Of a stretch of DNA of 64,000 bases, positions 51,370 through 60,589 are shown piece after piece. The DNA is taken from positions 1 to 64,000 of the forward strand of contig NZ_JBNNTI010000006.1 of NCBI RefSeq assembly GCF_050278625.1, in the 5' to 3' direction. Every line of letters begins with the position of its first letter. The first letter of the stretch is position 1. The stretch comes from Viridibacillus sp050278625 (GTDB taxonomy: Bacteria; Bacillota; Bacilli; Bacillales_A; Planococcaceae). A model generated the notes under the pieces. It did no database searches. It had not been told where the DNA came from and saw nothing but the letters and a program-made list of their open reading frames with translations. Both the position numbers and the translations under genes were made by a program.

Positions 51370-51444
51370 TTAAAAAGCATACGGATGGCGAGTATTTTGT
51401 AACAAACCGATTTGCGTTGATGCAATGCTCATTAAATTTGTCAT
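51370..51444 (-). CDS. Small ORF, 24 aa, with own terminator
   Basis: ATG 51444 (minus strand) is preceded by GCAGGTGAGG. The peptide, MTNLMSIASTQIGLLQNTRH plus PYAF, is followed by a strong terminator 28 nt downstream. Such a compact transcript suggests a small peptide or a regulatory RNA. No family recognised. Confidence 0.45.
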   Translation of the reverse strand: MTNLMSIASTQIGLLQNTRHPYAF

Positions 51445-51533
51445 AAAACCTCACCTGCTTTCCTTAAAGTTGTTCTTAGATTATCAAAATGGAAATATAA
51501 TGTCAACATAAATATTCAATTATTATCAAAAAA

Positions 51534-52430
51534 TTACATTAAGGCGGAATTATGCTCATGTATTAAACCATCTGGTTCAATATGGACAAGTACAACTGTC
51601 AACGGTTTAGCTAGACGAATCGTATTTTCAATATCCTCGGTAATTTGATGACTTTTCCAAACATTTAGCTCAGGATTAACGGTGACAGTTAAATCTACAA
51701 ACACCATATTCCCGTGATTACGTCCTTTAAAATCTACGAGGTGAATAACACCATCTACATTACGGACAAGTGTTGATAATGTTTCAACCTCTTCTTCGTC
51801 AAAGCCATCAGTTAATGTATGAACAGCTTCAAAAAATATTTCGTAAGCAGTTTTAATAATGATAATACCAACAATGATTGCAGTAATGGAATCAATTATT
51901 GGAAAACCAACAATAGCACCTAAAATACCAATGGCAGTACCAAAGCTGACTAATGCATCTGAACGATTATCAAGAGCGGCAGCTTTAACAGCGGAACTCT
52001 TAGTCCTTTCAGATAACTTTAAATTATAGCGATAAACACTATACATGATAATACCACTAATAATAGCAACAACTGCGGTTAGCAGGGAAGGGGATGAGTG
52101 GTTGTTATCGATAAAGCTTTTACCTGAACTGAACAAAACTTGTAAACCAACGACTGCCATAATGAATGATGCTATTAGAGAAGCTACCGTTTCAGCTCTT
52201 AAATGGCCATAGTGGTGATCTCCATCTGGTGGCTTTTGTGAAATACGTAACCCGATTAGAACTGCCACAGAAGCAATAATATCTGTTGTATTATTTAGTC
52301 CATCAGCTTTTAATGCAGTAGATGCACCAATAAAACCAATTGTGAGCTTTGCAGAGCTGAGTATAAGATAAGTAGCGATACTTAGCCAAGCGCCTTTTTC
52401 CCCTTGTCTTAAATTTGTATATAACTCCAC
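51534..52430 (-). CDS. Cation diffusion facilitator family transporter
   Basis: About 298 aa from GTG 52430, behind AAGGAGG; a start at 52448 is before the site. Six membrane segments; metal site ALDNRSDALVS (HxxxD-like) and DGDHHYGHLRAE; C-terminal cytoplasmic domain with DGFDEEEVETL and MVFVDLTVTVN. Efflux of zinc, manganese, iron or similar ions by proton exchange. In Bacillus relatives this type includes MneP/MneS, but the metal is not certain. Confidence 0.88.
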   Translation of the reverse strand: MELYTNLRQGEKGAWLSIATYLILSSAKLTIGFIGASTALKADGLNNTTDIIASVAVLIGLRISQKPPDGDHHYGHLRAETVASLIASFIMAVVGLQVLFSSGKSFIDNNHSSPSLLTAVVAIISGIIMYSVYRYNLKLSERTKSSAVKAAALDNRSDALVSFGTAIGILGAIVGFPIIDSITAIIVGIIIIKTAYEIFFEAVHTLTDGFDEEEVETLSTLVRNVDGVIHLVDFKGRNHGNMVFVDLTVTVNPELNVWKSHQITEDIENTIRLAKPLTVVLVHIEPDGLIHEHNSALM

Positions 52431-52517
52431 AATGTTTCCTCCTTGCAAGATTTATGGGCAATATAAAACGACGCACACTATTAGGAGTGTGCGTCGTTCT
52501 TTGTTAAATTTTCATTA

Positions 52518-53867
52518 TTAATGTTCTGAAGATGAACTTTCATTATTTAATGTATCGTTGATGGTTTCATCTGGTAACTTAATAACTTCTAAGTATAAGA
52601 TATGATGACCATCTACTTCTTTTACGATAAATTCATAGCCCTGTTCAGTGATTACTTCGCCTTTAACGGCATCAAAGTTTTTGGTCATAAACCAACCGCC
52701 GATAGTATCGATATCATCTTCATTAATGTCAATTTTAAGGAAATCATTTACGTTTTCAATTAACATTTTGGCATCAAAGATAAAATGATGCTCATCTACT
52801 TTGCGGACTTCAGGAATTTCGTCTGCATCAAACTCGTCTCGAATATCACCGACAATTTCCTCGATAATATCTTCGATTGTTACAAGGCCAGAAGTACCAC
52901 CGTATTCATCCATTAAGATGGCCATATGAATACGCTCTCGTTGAATTTTCAACAATAAGTCACTAACTGGGATTGTCTCGATGACTCGAATGATAGGCTG
53001 CATATATTCCAACACCGATTTAGAGCCATTAGCTGGGTCTTTAATGTAAGCAGTTAATAGATGCTTCATATTGACGAGACCTATAATGTGATCTTTGTCT
53101 CCATCAATAATAGGGTAGCGTGTATATTGCTCAACACCCATTACTTCGAAAACCTCTTTAAGTGTCAATTCTTTATCAATACTAATGATTTCAGTACGAG
53201 GTACCATAATTTCTTTGGCAATACGATCGTCGAATTCAAAAATGCTATTCACATATTTATATTCAGACTGATTTATTTCACCGCTTTTCAAGCTATCCGA
53301 TAAAATCATGCGCAACTCTTCTTCAGTCATAGCTACTTCCGATTCAGATACATCCTTTAAACCGAAAAGTGATGATAATGAGCGTGCAGAGAAGTTTAAC
53401 GCTTTAATAAATGGATACATGATGTTGTGGAACGTAATCAAAGGACCAGCTGTTGCTAATGCTACAGATTCTGCCTTTTGAATGGCAAGCGTTTTAGGTG
53501 CTAATTCACCAACTACAACGTGAACAAATGTCACGATAGAGAATGATAGCACGAAGGATAGAACAGATGTCACATTTCCTTCAAGAGAAAACAAATCAAA
53601 TATCGGTCTTAATAAAATTGATACTGTCTCTTCACCGAGCCAACCAAGTCCTAAAGAAGTAATCGTAATTCCCAACTGACAAGCGGATAAATATTCATCC
53701 AAATTAGATACTACTTTTTTTGCTTTTAAAGCTTTTTTGTTACCTTCAGCTATAAGCTGATCAATTCGAGTTGTTCTGACTTTAACGATAGAAAATTCAG
53801 TTGCTACGAAAAAAGCCGAACATGCGATCAAGACAGCAAATGCTGTCAACCGTATGGCTATGTCCAA
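52518..53867 (-). CDS. Hemolysin-C/CorC family CBS-domain protein
   Basis: 449 aa from TTG 53867; AAAGGAAG sits only three bases upstream, but the N-terminus LDIAIRLTAFAVLIACSAFF lines up with related proteins. DUF21 membrane domain with three or four segments (~1-190), two CBS domains (~205-330, MVPRTEIISIDKEL and IHMAILMDEYGGTSGLVTIE) and a CorC_HlyC domain (~345-430). Related proteins move Mg or Na ions. A longer frame to 53984 exists but adds non-conserved sequence. Confidence 0.85.
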   Translation of the reverse strand: MDIAIRLTAFAVLIACSAFFVATEFSIVKVRTTRIDQLIAEGNKKALKAKKVVSNLDEYLSACQLGITITSLGLGWLGEETVSILLRPIFDLFSLEGNVTSVLSFVLSFSIVTFVHVVVGELAPKTLAIQKAESVALATAGPLITFHNIMYPFIKALNFSARSLSSLFGLKDVSESEVAMTEEELRMILSDSLKSGEINQSEYKYVNSIFEFDDRIAKEIMVPRTEIISIDKELTLKEVFEVMGVEQYTRYPIIDGDKDHIIGLVNMKHLLTAYIKDPANGSKSVLEYMQPIIRVIETIPVSDLLLKIQRERIHMAILMDEYGGTSGLVTIEDIIEEIVGDIRDEFDADEIPEVRKVDEHHFIFDAKMLIENVNDFLKIDINEDDIDTIGGWFMTKNFDAVKGEVITEQGYEFIVKEVDGHHILYLEVIKLPDETINDTLNNESSSSEH

Positions 53868-54086
53868 AGACTTCCTTTGTTCCTGACCCAAATGAGGGGT
53901 GAGAACAAAGTGTACACCTCCTGTAATATAAAAAATAGTTAAGTAATATAATGATAAGACAAGTAGCGCTAAAAAACAAATCATCTACATGTTTTATTTT
54001 GCCTATTAATAATAATTGGTTATTAAAGAATGAAATGTTGTCAAAAGTAAGAATAAAATTAAATTACCCATTTTTTTCTAAAAGTA

Positions 54087-54116
54087 TTGACAATTCAAAA
54101 TTCGGAGTGCTAATAT
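54087..54116 (+). promoter_or_regulatory. Sigma-A promoter for the leader ORF/ABC operon
   Basis: TTGACA at 54087-54092 and TAATAT at 54111-54116 with an 18-bp spacer, 42 bp before the leader ORF. A strong promoter by consensus. Confidence 0.7.
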
Positions 54117-54157
54117 TGAGAGGTACTAAACAATTTATGGAAATGGAGGTATGGAAC

Positions 54158-54238
54158 ATGAAAAAGTTAAGAAGTTTAATTGTACAACTAAATAATGAAT
54201 CCACACCTACCTATTCGGAAATTAAGTCTGTAATTTAA
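54158..54238 (+). CDS. Leader peptide, 26 aa, upstream of BmrCD-like exporter
   Basis: ATG 54158 with GGAGGTATGGAAC upstream. Peptide MKKLRSLIVQLNNESTPTYS then EIKSVI. It ends 15 nt before a strong terminator hairpin and 226 nt before the exporter genes. In B. subtilis bmrB, a short leader ORF, controls bmrCD by translation-coupled attenuation in response to ribosome-targeting drugs; this ORF fits that role by position. No sequence family claimed. Confidence 0.6.
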   Translation: MKKLRSLIVQLNNESTPTYSEIKSVI

Positions 54239-54253
54239 CTTATGTAAATAATC

Positions 54254-54283
54254 GGTACAGGTGTAGGTACCTGTATCTTTTTT
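54254..54283 (+). terminator. Attenuator-like terminator before ABC exporter genes
   Basis: GGTACAGGT (54254-54262) pairs with ACCTGTATC (54269-54277), one G-U, 6-nt loop, followed by TTTTTT. It follows the leader ORF and precedes its target genes. ACACCT in the leader ORF (about 54202-54207) is complementary to AGGTGT in the 5' arm and could form an alternative pairing. Confidence 0.75.
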
Positions 54284-54373
54284 CAAAAGCGTATGCTCTG
54301 AAAAGGGTATGCGCTTTTTTTGTTGCCTTTTTAAGTAAATTACGAGTGCAAAATTTAATAAGGAGAGCTGAAT

Positions 54374-54430
54374 ATGTATATTCAAAAGCGGAAAAAGAAA
54401 TTTAACAAGGATTCGATTGAAGACGGTTAG
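54374..54430 (+). CDS. Very short basic ORF, 18 aa, uncertain
   Basis: ATG 54374 has AAGGAGAG upstream. Peptide MYIQKRKKKFNKDSIEDG. It lies between the attenuator and the exporter genes. It may be a second leader peptide or noise. Confidence 0.3.
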   Translation: MYIQKRKKKFNKDSIEDG

Positions 54431-54463
54431 TGTAAAACCAAAATAAGAAAGTAGGAATATTAA

Positions 54464-56203
54464 ATGTTCGAGGTATTATTTAAATTAAAATGGTTTTTTA
54501 AAGAAAACCGAAAGCGTTATGCAATAGCTATTGCCTTATTATTAGTGGCTAACGTCATTGAAGTGATGCCACCGTGGATTATTGGTCAATCGATTGATGC
54601 AATCCACTCAGAAACAATAACTAGTCAGTCTCTTATACTTTATATTGCTGCGATGCTAGTTATTTTGATAGTGGCGTATATCGTTAACTTTGTGTGGCAA
54701 CATCAATTATTTGGTGGAGCGAATGTAATAGAGCGAAAACTACGGTCAAAGCTCATGACAAAGTTTTTGAAAATGTCACCACCTTTTTATGAACGAAATC
54801 GCACTGGAGATTTGATGGCGAGATCTACAAATGATTTACGTGCTGTCTCTGAAACAGCTGGTTTTGGTATTATGACGCTAATTGATTCGACATTATACTT
54901 ATTAACAATTTTACTAACAATGGGATTCCTTGTTTCGTGGAAGCTAACAATAGCTGCTATATTACCATTACCGATTTTAGCGATTGTTATGCAAATTCTT
55001 GGTAAGAGAATTCATGAGCGCTATATGGTAGCTCAAGACGTATTTGGTGAAATGAACGATAGCGTACTTGAAGCTGTAGAGGGTGTGCGTGTTGTTCGTG
55101 CGTACGTTCAAGAACGTGCTACAGAGCAGCAATTTAGTGAAATGACAGAAGATGTTTACAAAAAAAATATGCATGTTGAGAAAATCGATGCATTATTTAA
55201 CCCAATTACAAAGGTTTTAACGGGTCTTAGCTACATGATTGGTCTTGGTTTCGGTGCTTATTTAGTGTCTAGGCAAGAAATGACTTTAGGTGAACTAGTT
55301 ACATTTAATGTGTATCTAGGCATGATTGTCTGGCCAATGTTCGCAATTGGAGAACTCATCAATGTTATGCAACGCGGGAATGCGTCACTTGATCGTGTTC
55401 AAGAAACATTAGACGACAAAGAAGATGTTGTCGATCCAAAAACTCCAACAATCATTCAAAATCCAGAGTCTATTGTCTTCAAAGATGTGACATTCCAATA
55501 TCCACAATCAGCTTCTATTAACCTGGCAAATCTTGAGGTTTCTTTGAAAAAAGGGCAAACGCTGGGGATTGTTGGGAAAACAGGTAGTGGAAAGACGACA
55601 GTCGTTAAACAGTTATTACGTGAATATCCAAACGGTGAAGGTGATCTATTTGTCTCAAATAGTCCGATTCATGATCAAACGAAGGAGCAGGTTCGTAACT
55701 GGATAGGTTATGTACCTCAAGACCACGTATTATTTTCAAGAACAGTGAAAGAGAATATTTTGTTCGGTAAATCAGATGCGACAAATGACGAATTACATGA
55801 AGCAATTCGTTTAGCAAACTTTGAGAGTGATTTAGAAATGTTACCACTCGGTTTGCAAACACTAGTTGGAGAAAAAGGGGTTTCATTATCTGGAGGGCAA
55901 AAACAACGTATTTCGATTGCTCGCGCATTAATTCGTGATCCAGAAATATTAATATTGGATGATTCCTTGTCTGCTGTTGATGCTAAAACAGAGGCAACGA
56001 TTATTCAAAATATCCAAACAGCTAGAAGCGATAAAACGACCATTATTGTGACACACCGCTTATCGGCAATTCAACATGCTGATTGGGTCATAGTATTAGA
56101 GGATGGTCGTATCGTTGAAGAAGGTACACATCAAACATTGCTTGAAGAAGAGGGCTGGTACAAAGAACAGCATGACCGTCAGCAAGTTGAGGGGGTGAAA
56201 TAA
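54464..56203 (+). CDS. bmrC: ABC exporter half, BmrC/YheI type
   Basis: 579 aa. Six-helix membrane domain ~15-305, then ATPase: Walker A GKTGSGKTT, signature LSGGQKQR, Walker B LILDDSLSAVD, H-loop VTHRLS. The catalytic Glu after Walker B is Asp (LDDS instead of LDEA/T), as in the degenerate-site subunit BmrC of the heterodimeric BmrCD multidrug exporter. One-base overlap with the next gene supports heterodimer production. Confidence 0.88.
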   Translation: MFEVLFKLKWFFKENRKRYAIAIALLLVANVIEVMPPWIIGQSIDAIHSETITSQSLILYIAAMLVILIVAYIVNFVWQHQLFGGANVIERKLRSKLMTKFLKMSPPFYERNRTGDLMARSTNDLRAVSETAGFGIMTLIDSTLYLLTILLTMGFLVSWKLTIAAILPLPILAIVMQILGKRIHERYMVAQDVFGEMNDSVLEAVEGVRVVRAYVQERATEQQFSEMTEDVYKKNMHVEKIDALFNPITKVLTGLSYMIGLGFGAYLVSRQEMTLGELVTFNVYLGMIVWPMFAIGELINVMQRGNASLDRVQETLDDKEDVVDPKTPTIIQNPESIVFKDVTFQYPQSASINLANLEVSLKKGQTLGIVGKTGSGKTTVVKQLLREYPNGEGDLFVSNSPIHDQTKEQVRNWIGYVPQDHVLFSRTVKENILFGKSDATNDELHEAIRLANFESDLEMLPLGLQTLVGEKGVSLSGGQKQRISIARALIRDPEILILDDSLSAVDAKTEATIIQNIQTARSDKTTIIVTHRLSAIQHADWVIVLEDGRIVEEGTHQTLLEEEGWYKEQHDRQQVEGVK

Positions 56204-57951
56204 TGGGTACTGGTAAACGATTATTTCAATATGCTTTGATGTATAAAAAGCTACTTATTTCAGGCCTGTTATTATTAGCTATTGCTGTTGCTGCAGACTT
56301 AGCGGGACCATTAGTAGCAAAGAAAATTATTGATGAGCATATTGCAAAAGCAGAAGTTGCAGGAGTAGATTTTCAACCGATTGCCATTTTATTGGCTGTA
56401 TTCTTTGGATTAGCAGTTGTAGCAGCTATTTTCCGCTATGGTCAATATCTTTTACTTCAAATGGGTGCAAATCGTATAATTCAAAAAATGCGAAATGAAG
56501 TATATGAGCATATTCAAACATTGCCGATTCGTTATTTCGATAATTTGCCAGCTGGAAAAGTGGTTGCGCGTGTTACAAATGATACGGAAGCCATTCGTGA
56601 TTTGTTTGTAACAGTTGTCTCACAATTCGCTGCGAGCTTCATGACGATTTCCGGTATTTATATCGCGTTATTCTTCCTTGATTGGAAGATGGCGTTAATC
56701 GCATTATTTGTAATACCAATCTTGATTGTTTGGACGATTGTCTATCGTAAGTATGCTTCCAAGTATAATCATATCGTACGAGGAAAAGTATCGGATATGA
56801 ATGGTATGATCAATGAATCGATTAATGGGATGACAATCATTCAAGCTTTTGGTCGTGAAAAACAAATTGAAGATGAATTTGCGGCATTAAATGAAGAACA
56901 TTACCGCTATCAAAATAAACTGCTTATATTAGATGCAGCTACATCTCACAATTTAGTAGGTGTTATTCGCTCGCTTACATTTGTCCTCTTTATATGGTAT
57001 TTTGGCAGTGCTGAATTAGATGGCGCAGCTGCTATCTCAGTAGGTATGCTATATGCTTTTGTTGATTATATTACACGTTTATTTAATCCTGTAACTGGAA
57101 TTGTTAATCAGTTGGCTCGCTTAGAAAGAGCGAACGTTGCAGCAGAGCGTGTCTTTGAGTTATTAGATCAGCCAGGGGAACCCGTAGTAGATAAACGCAT
57201 TTCTCGATATAAAGGGAATGTTCGCTTTGAGCATGTGTGGTTTGCTTATAAGGAGCAAGAATATGTGCTGAAGGATATTGATTTTGAAGCAAAGCAAGGG
57301 GAGACGGTCGCTCTTGTTGGTCATACTGGCTCTGGGAAGAGTTCTATTATGAATTTACTTTTCAGTTTTTATGATGTTTCAAAAGGTGCAATTAAAATCG
57401 ACGGTATCAACATTAAAGAGCATTCTCGTCAAACCATTCGCGAGCATATGGGAATTGTATTGCAAGACCCTTATTTATTTACTGGTACGATTGAATCGAA
57501 TGTTAGTTTAGGAGATCCTAGGATTACACGTGACACCGTGCAGAAAGCATTGGATGCAGTCGGTGGTGAACGCGTTTTGAAAAATTTACCGAAGGGCTTA
57601 GATGAGCCAGTGATTGAGAAAGGTAGTACATTATCTTCTGGTCAACGACAGTTGATTTCATTCGCTAGAGCGCTTGCCTTTGATCCTGCAATTTTAATCC
57701 TTGATGAAGCAACTTCGAATATTGATACAGAAACTGAAGAAATCATTCAGCACGCAATGGATGTATTGAAAAAAGGACGTACAACATTTATCATCGCGCA
57801 CAGACTTTCTACTATTAAAAATGCAGATCGTATTTTAGTATTAGATCGTGGTGAAATTGTAGAACAGGGTACACATGACGAGCTACTGAAACAAGGCGGG
57901 CGTTATGAACAAATGTATAAACTCCAATCAGGTGAAAAAAACATCAGTTAA
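56203..57951 (+). CDS. bmrD: ABC exporter half, BmrD/YheH type
   Basis: 582 aa. Membrane domain with six helices ~15-310; Walker A GHTGSGKSS, signature LSSGQRQL, Walker B LILDEATSNID with canonical Glu, H-loop IAHRLS. It should form one catalytically complete and one degenerate site with the partner encoded upstream. Followed by a strong hairpin terminator. Confidence 0.9.
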   Translation: MGTGKRLFQYALMYKKLLISGLLLLAIAVAADLAGPLVAKKIIDEHIAKAEVAGVDFQPIAILLAVFFGLAVVAAIFRYGQYLLLQMGANRIIQKMRNEVYEHIQTLPIRYFDNLPAGKVVARVTNDTEAIRDLFVTVVSQFAASFMTISGIYIALFFLDWKMALIALFVIPILIVWTIVYRKYASKYNHIVRGKVSDMNGMINESINGMTIIQAFGREKQIEDEFAALNEEHYRYQNKLLILDAATSHNLVGVIRSLTFVLFIWYFGSAELDGAAAISVGMLYAFVDYITRLFNPVTGIVNQLARLERANVAAERVFELLDQPGEPVVDKRISRYKGNVRFEHVWFAYKEQEYVLKDIDFEAKQGETVALVGHTGSGKSSIMNLLFSFYDVSKGAIKIDGINIKEHSRQTIREHMGIVLQDPYLFTGTIESNVSLGDPRITRDTVQKALDAVGGERVLKNLPKGLDEPVIEKGSTLSSGQRQLISFARALAFDPAILILDEATSNIDTETEEIIQHAMDVLKKGRTTFIIAHRLSTIKNADRILVLDRGEIVEQGTHDELLKQGGRYEQMYKLQSGEKNIS

Positions 57952-57956
57952 TATGA

Positions 57957-57994
57957 AGACCCTTCATTGCATTAGCAATTGAAGGGTCTCTTTT
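57957..57994 (+). terminator. Terminator after the ABC exporter operon
   Basis: AGACCCTTCATTGC and GCAATTGAAGGGTCT pair (one bulge) around ATTA, followed by CTTTT. Likely serves the minus-strand small gene at 58005 too. Confidence 0.85.
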
Positions 57995-58004
57995 AATGGA
58001 ATAA

Positions 58005-58166
58005 TTAGTTCAATATAGCTGCGATGAAAATAGAAAGAACTGCACAAAAGGTAATAGAGGTAAGCCAGTTCATTTTTGAAGTGGTTTCCAAAAAGACATT
58101 TAATATGCCACTAATTAGTAGTGAAACAAAAAAGGAGAAGATAAAATAATAGACTACTACTGGCAT
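58005..58166 (-). CDS. Small membrane protein, 53 aa
   Basis: ATG 58166 (minus strand) with GGAGG 10 nt upstream. Residues ~3-23 (VVVYYFIFSFFVSLLISGIL) and ~35-53 (WLTSITFCAVLSIFIAAILN) are two membrane segments. Its stop codon lies just past the exporter operon terminator, so it is converging with it. No family recognised. Confidence 0.6.
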   Translation of the reverse strand: MPVVVYYFIFSFFVSLLISGILNVFLETTSKMNWLTSITFCAVLSIFIAAILN

Positions 58167-58302
58167 ACAAATGTATCCTCCGATTTGAGAAATATAATGA
58201 AATATTTATTAAGGTTAGTGTATTTGATGCAAGTAGCTATTGCGAATTTCTGCCGAAACTCGTATATTTAGGGTGACGAATTAATTCGCTGATGGAAAGT
58301 AG

Positions 58303-59577
58303 GTGTCTCTTCTGAATTGGTGGCAAGATTGGTTACATAGTATCAAATCTTTTAATCGAAATATAAAATTGTTCATTATTGGGAATATACTTATTCAAAT
58401 AGGAATGGGCGTATTCAATGTTATGTATAATTTATATATTCGGGAATTAGGCATGAAGGAAGCTGTTAATGGAAATGTTATTGCGATGACTGCATTAGCA
58501 ACCGCAATAATACTAATTCCAGCGGGCCTACTAAGTGATCGCTTTGGACGTAAGTGGGCGCTTATTATAGGAACAGCATTAACAGCCATCACACTTTTCT
58601 ATAGAAGTATTGTCACTGTTGAGCAACCGATGCTTTGGGCAGCATTCGCAACTGGAATTGTATGGGCTGTAGCTCAAGTTTCAGGGGTACCATTTTTAGC
58701 TGAAAACTCAAAGGCTTCCGAAAGAATGAAGTTATTTAGTATTCACTTTTCAATCATGACAATTGCAGGCTTTATCGGGAATTTACTTGGTGGAGTTGTA
58801 GCCGACAGCGCAAGTTTTCTATTGAAATTGTCTGCTGTCGAAGGAATTCGAGTATCACTATATAGTGGGGTCGCAATCTTTGTCATTGGATTAATCCCAT
58901 TGTTCCGCTTGAAGATGGAAAAGAAAGTTGCCATAGATTCAGTAGCTTCTATCAAAGATGTAGTAAAAGAATCGGAAAAAAGTGCGAGCTTTAAAGAAAA
59001 TATAAAAATCATTGTACTATTTGGTTTAGCACAATTGATTATTGGAATAGGTTCTGGGCTGGTCATTCCATATTTAAATTTGTATTTCGCCAATCGCTTT
59101 AATGCATCCAATACATATATCGGACTTATTTTGGCACTAGGATCAGCAATGACAGCTGTTGCAATGCTGATAGGACCTGCACTAGTTAAACGTGTGGGTG
59201 AAGTACGGGCTATTATTATATTTCAGTTTTTGTCCATTCCATTTCTATTTTTAACTGCATTTACGAATTCTTTATTTGTAGCATCTATTGGTTTTTTATT
59301 CCGCCAAGCATTGATGAATGCGGCAAATCCAATCCAATCGGCTATTGCTATGGAAATTGTGCATGATAAATATAAAGGTTTAGGGAACTCAGTTAATCAA
59401 ATGGTATTCCAAGTTGGGTGGGCATCGATGGGACTACCAGCTGCCTTCTTTGTTACGAGGTTTGGGCCCTACTGGGGCTATGCCTATACGTTTACGATTA
59501 CAGGAATATTGTACTTAATTGCATCGACTTATTTTTATCTGGTGTTTGGACGGAATAAAAAACTGGCTGAAGCATGA
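58303..59577 (+). CDS. MFS transporter
   Basis: 424 aa, about 12 membrane segments. The loop motif GLLSDRFGRKWALI between helices 2 and 3 is the MFS A motif. Start GTG 58303 is not well supported by its ribosome-binding site (GGAAAG is three bases before it) and a later CTG is possible. Substrate unknown; the family includes drug and sugar exporters. Confidence 0.82.
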   Translation: MSLLNWWQDWLHSIKSFNRNIKLFIIGNILIQIGMGVFNVMYNLYIRELGMKEAVNGNVIAMTALATAIILIPAGLLSDRFGRKWALIIGTALTAITLFYRSIVTVEQPMLWAAFATGIVWAVAQVSGVPFLAENSKASERMKLFSIHFSIMTIAGFIGNLLGGVVADSASFLLKLSAVEGIRVSLYSGVAIFVIGLIPLFRLKMEKKVAIDSVASIKDVVKESEKSASFKENIKIIVLFGLAQLIIGIGSGLVIPYLNLYFANRFNASNTYIGLILALGSAMTAVAMLIGPALVKRVGEVRAIIIFQFLSIPFLFLTAFTNSLFVASIGFLFRQALMNAANPIQSAIAMEIVHDKYKGLGNSVNQMVFQVGWASMGLPAAFFVTRFGPYWGYAYTFTITGILYLIASTYFYLVFGRNKKLAEA

Positions 59578-59664
59578 AAAACATATGAATAAAAAACATC
59601 TACATGTTGTACAGGGCACTGATAAACTTACGGTATTAAAATGTAATGTTCTTCAATAGTAAAC

Positions 59665-59717
59665 ACCGGCACTTTTCGTTCGATTTTGAACAGAAAGTGC
59701 CGGTGTTTTTTTGTACT
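59665..59717 (+). terminator. Long hairpin terminator after MFS gene
   Basis: ACACCGGCACTTTC... pairs with GAAAGTGCCGGTGT followed by TTTTTTTG. GC-rich stem of ~14 bp; may also be the end of the nearby IS1182 remnant. Confidence 0.75.
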
Positions 59718-59729
59718 TTCCTTGTTCTT

Positions 59730-60150
59730 CATTTAATAGCTCATGATACGTTTCAAATTCACCGCAAATAATGTTGTAGCTCCTTGGACTTCCGGGCCAA
59801 ATAAACCCACCGATTTTGCCGTATTGTAGCCATGCGGATTTTTCAACACACTATTCTTCGCTTCAATTTTATAGCGCTTTTTCTCTTAAGTCTTCAAATT
59901 TTTCCATTTCTTAGAAATCCTCTTGCTCTTCATGTTCGGTTGATTTTATGGAAACTGGATACGTTTTGCTTTTGGCACCGCCTTTATAACAGCCATCTTA
60001 TAATGGAGAAACCTTACATTTTTCTATGTCAAAGTAATACGTAACGAGTTCCTTGATTTGACGAAGCATATTCTCTCTAGACACAATTAAATCGTAACGC
60101 GTCATATAAGGGCTTAGAGTGAATGTTTCTTGCTTGGAAATCATGGTCTA
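59730..60150 (-). pseudogene. IS1182-type transposase remnant
   Basis: On the minus strand, the end reads KNPHGYNTAKSVGLFGPEVQ and GATTLFAVNLKRIMSY (stop near 59740), the C-terminus of IS1182/IS1380-type transposases (related proteins: HGYDVASSSGLFGM...TIFTVNLKRI). The upstream part breaks into several frames with stops. No intact terminal repeats were found. Confidence 0.75.
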
Positions 60151-60230
60151 CACCACCTTGAATTAGTCCTTTCATAATAAAGGGTTAGGTGTGAATCGGA
60201 AAAACTCAGAAAAACGATAAAACTAGTTGA

Positions 60231-60350
60231 TTGGAGTGCAGGTGGCGACTCCTTGGGGAATTAGTGAACATCTTGAGACCCCGCAGGAGCGTTAGCAACG
60301 AGGAGGCTCAAGGTTCGTCCCCAGGAAAGCGTCCGCCGGAACGGAAATTA
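60231..60350 (+). repeat. Dispersed intergenic repeat element
   Basis: GAGTGCAGGTGGCGACTCCT followed by GAGACCCCGCAGGAGCG and GAGGAGGCTCAAGG, then AGGAAAGCGTCCGCCG. I recognise this palindromic, GC-rich pattern as a kind of repeat found between genes in many Bacillus-group genomes. It forms a large folded RNA-like structure on paper. No coding potential. Confidence 0.65.
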
Positions 60351-60589
60351 ACGGTATCGAAGAAAAAGCCATGGCTAAAATTCATTTTATGGACTTTTTC
60401 AGTGCCCTACATGTTGTGATGGATATAAATCAACAGGTAGGTGTTTTTTTATAGTTATATTAATAATTATTCCATAATACATCAATTACCATCGCCTTTC
60501 TAACATTCGAAAATTCAAATACGATAGCAAAACTGCTATTATAGAAATTAGTGTTTTTAAAAATTAACCAATTTCGAAGAGAGGAAGAT

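Noticed and set aside
59832..60044. 70-aa frame near the IS remnant
   Set aside because: Antisense of transposase debris with no ribosome-binding site.
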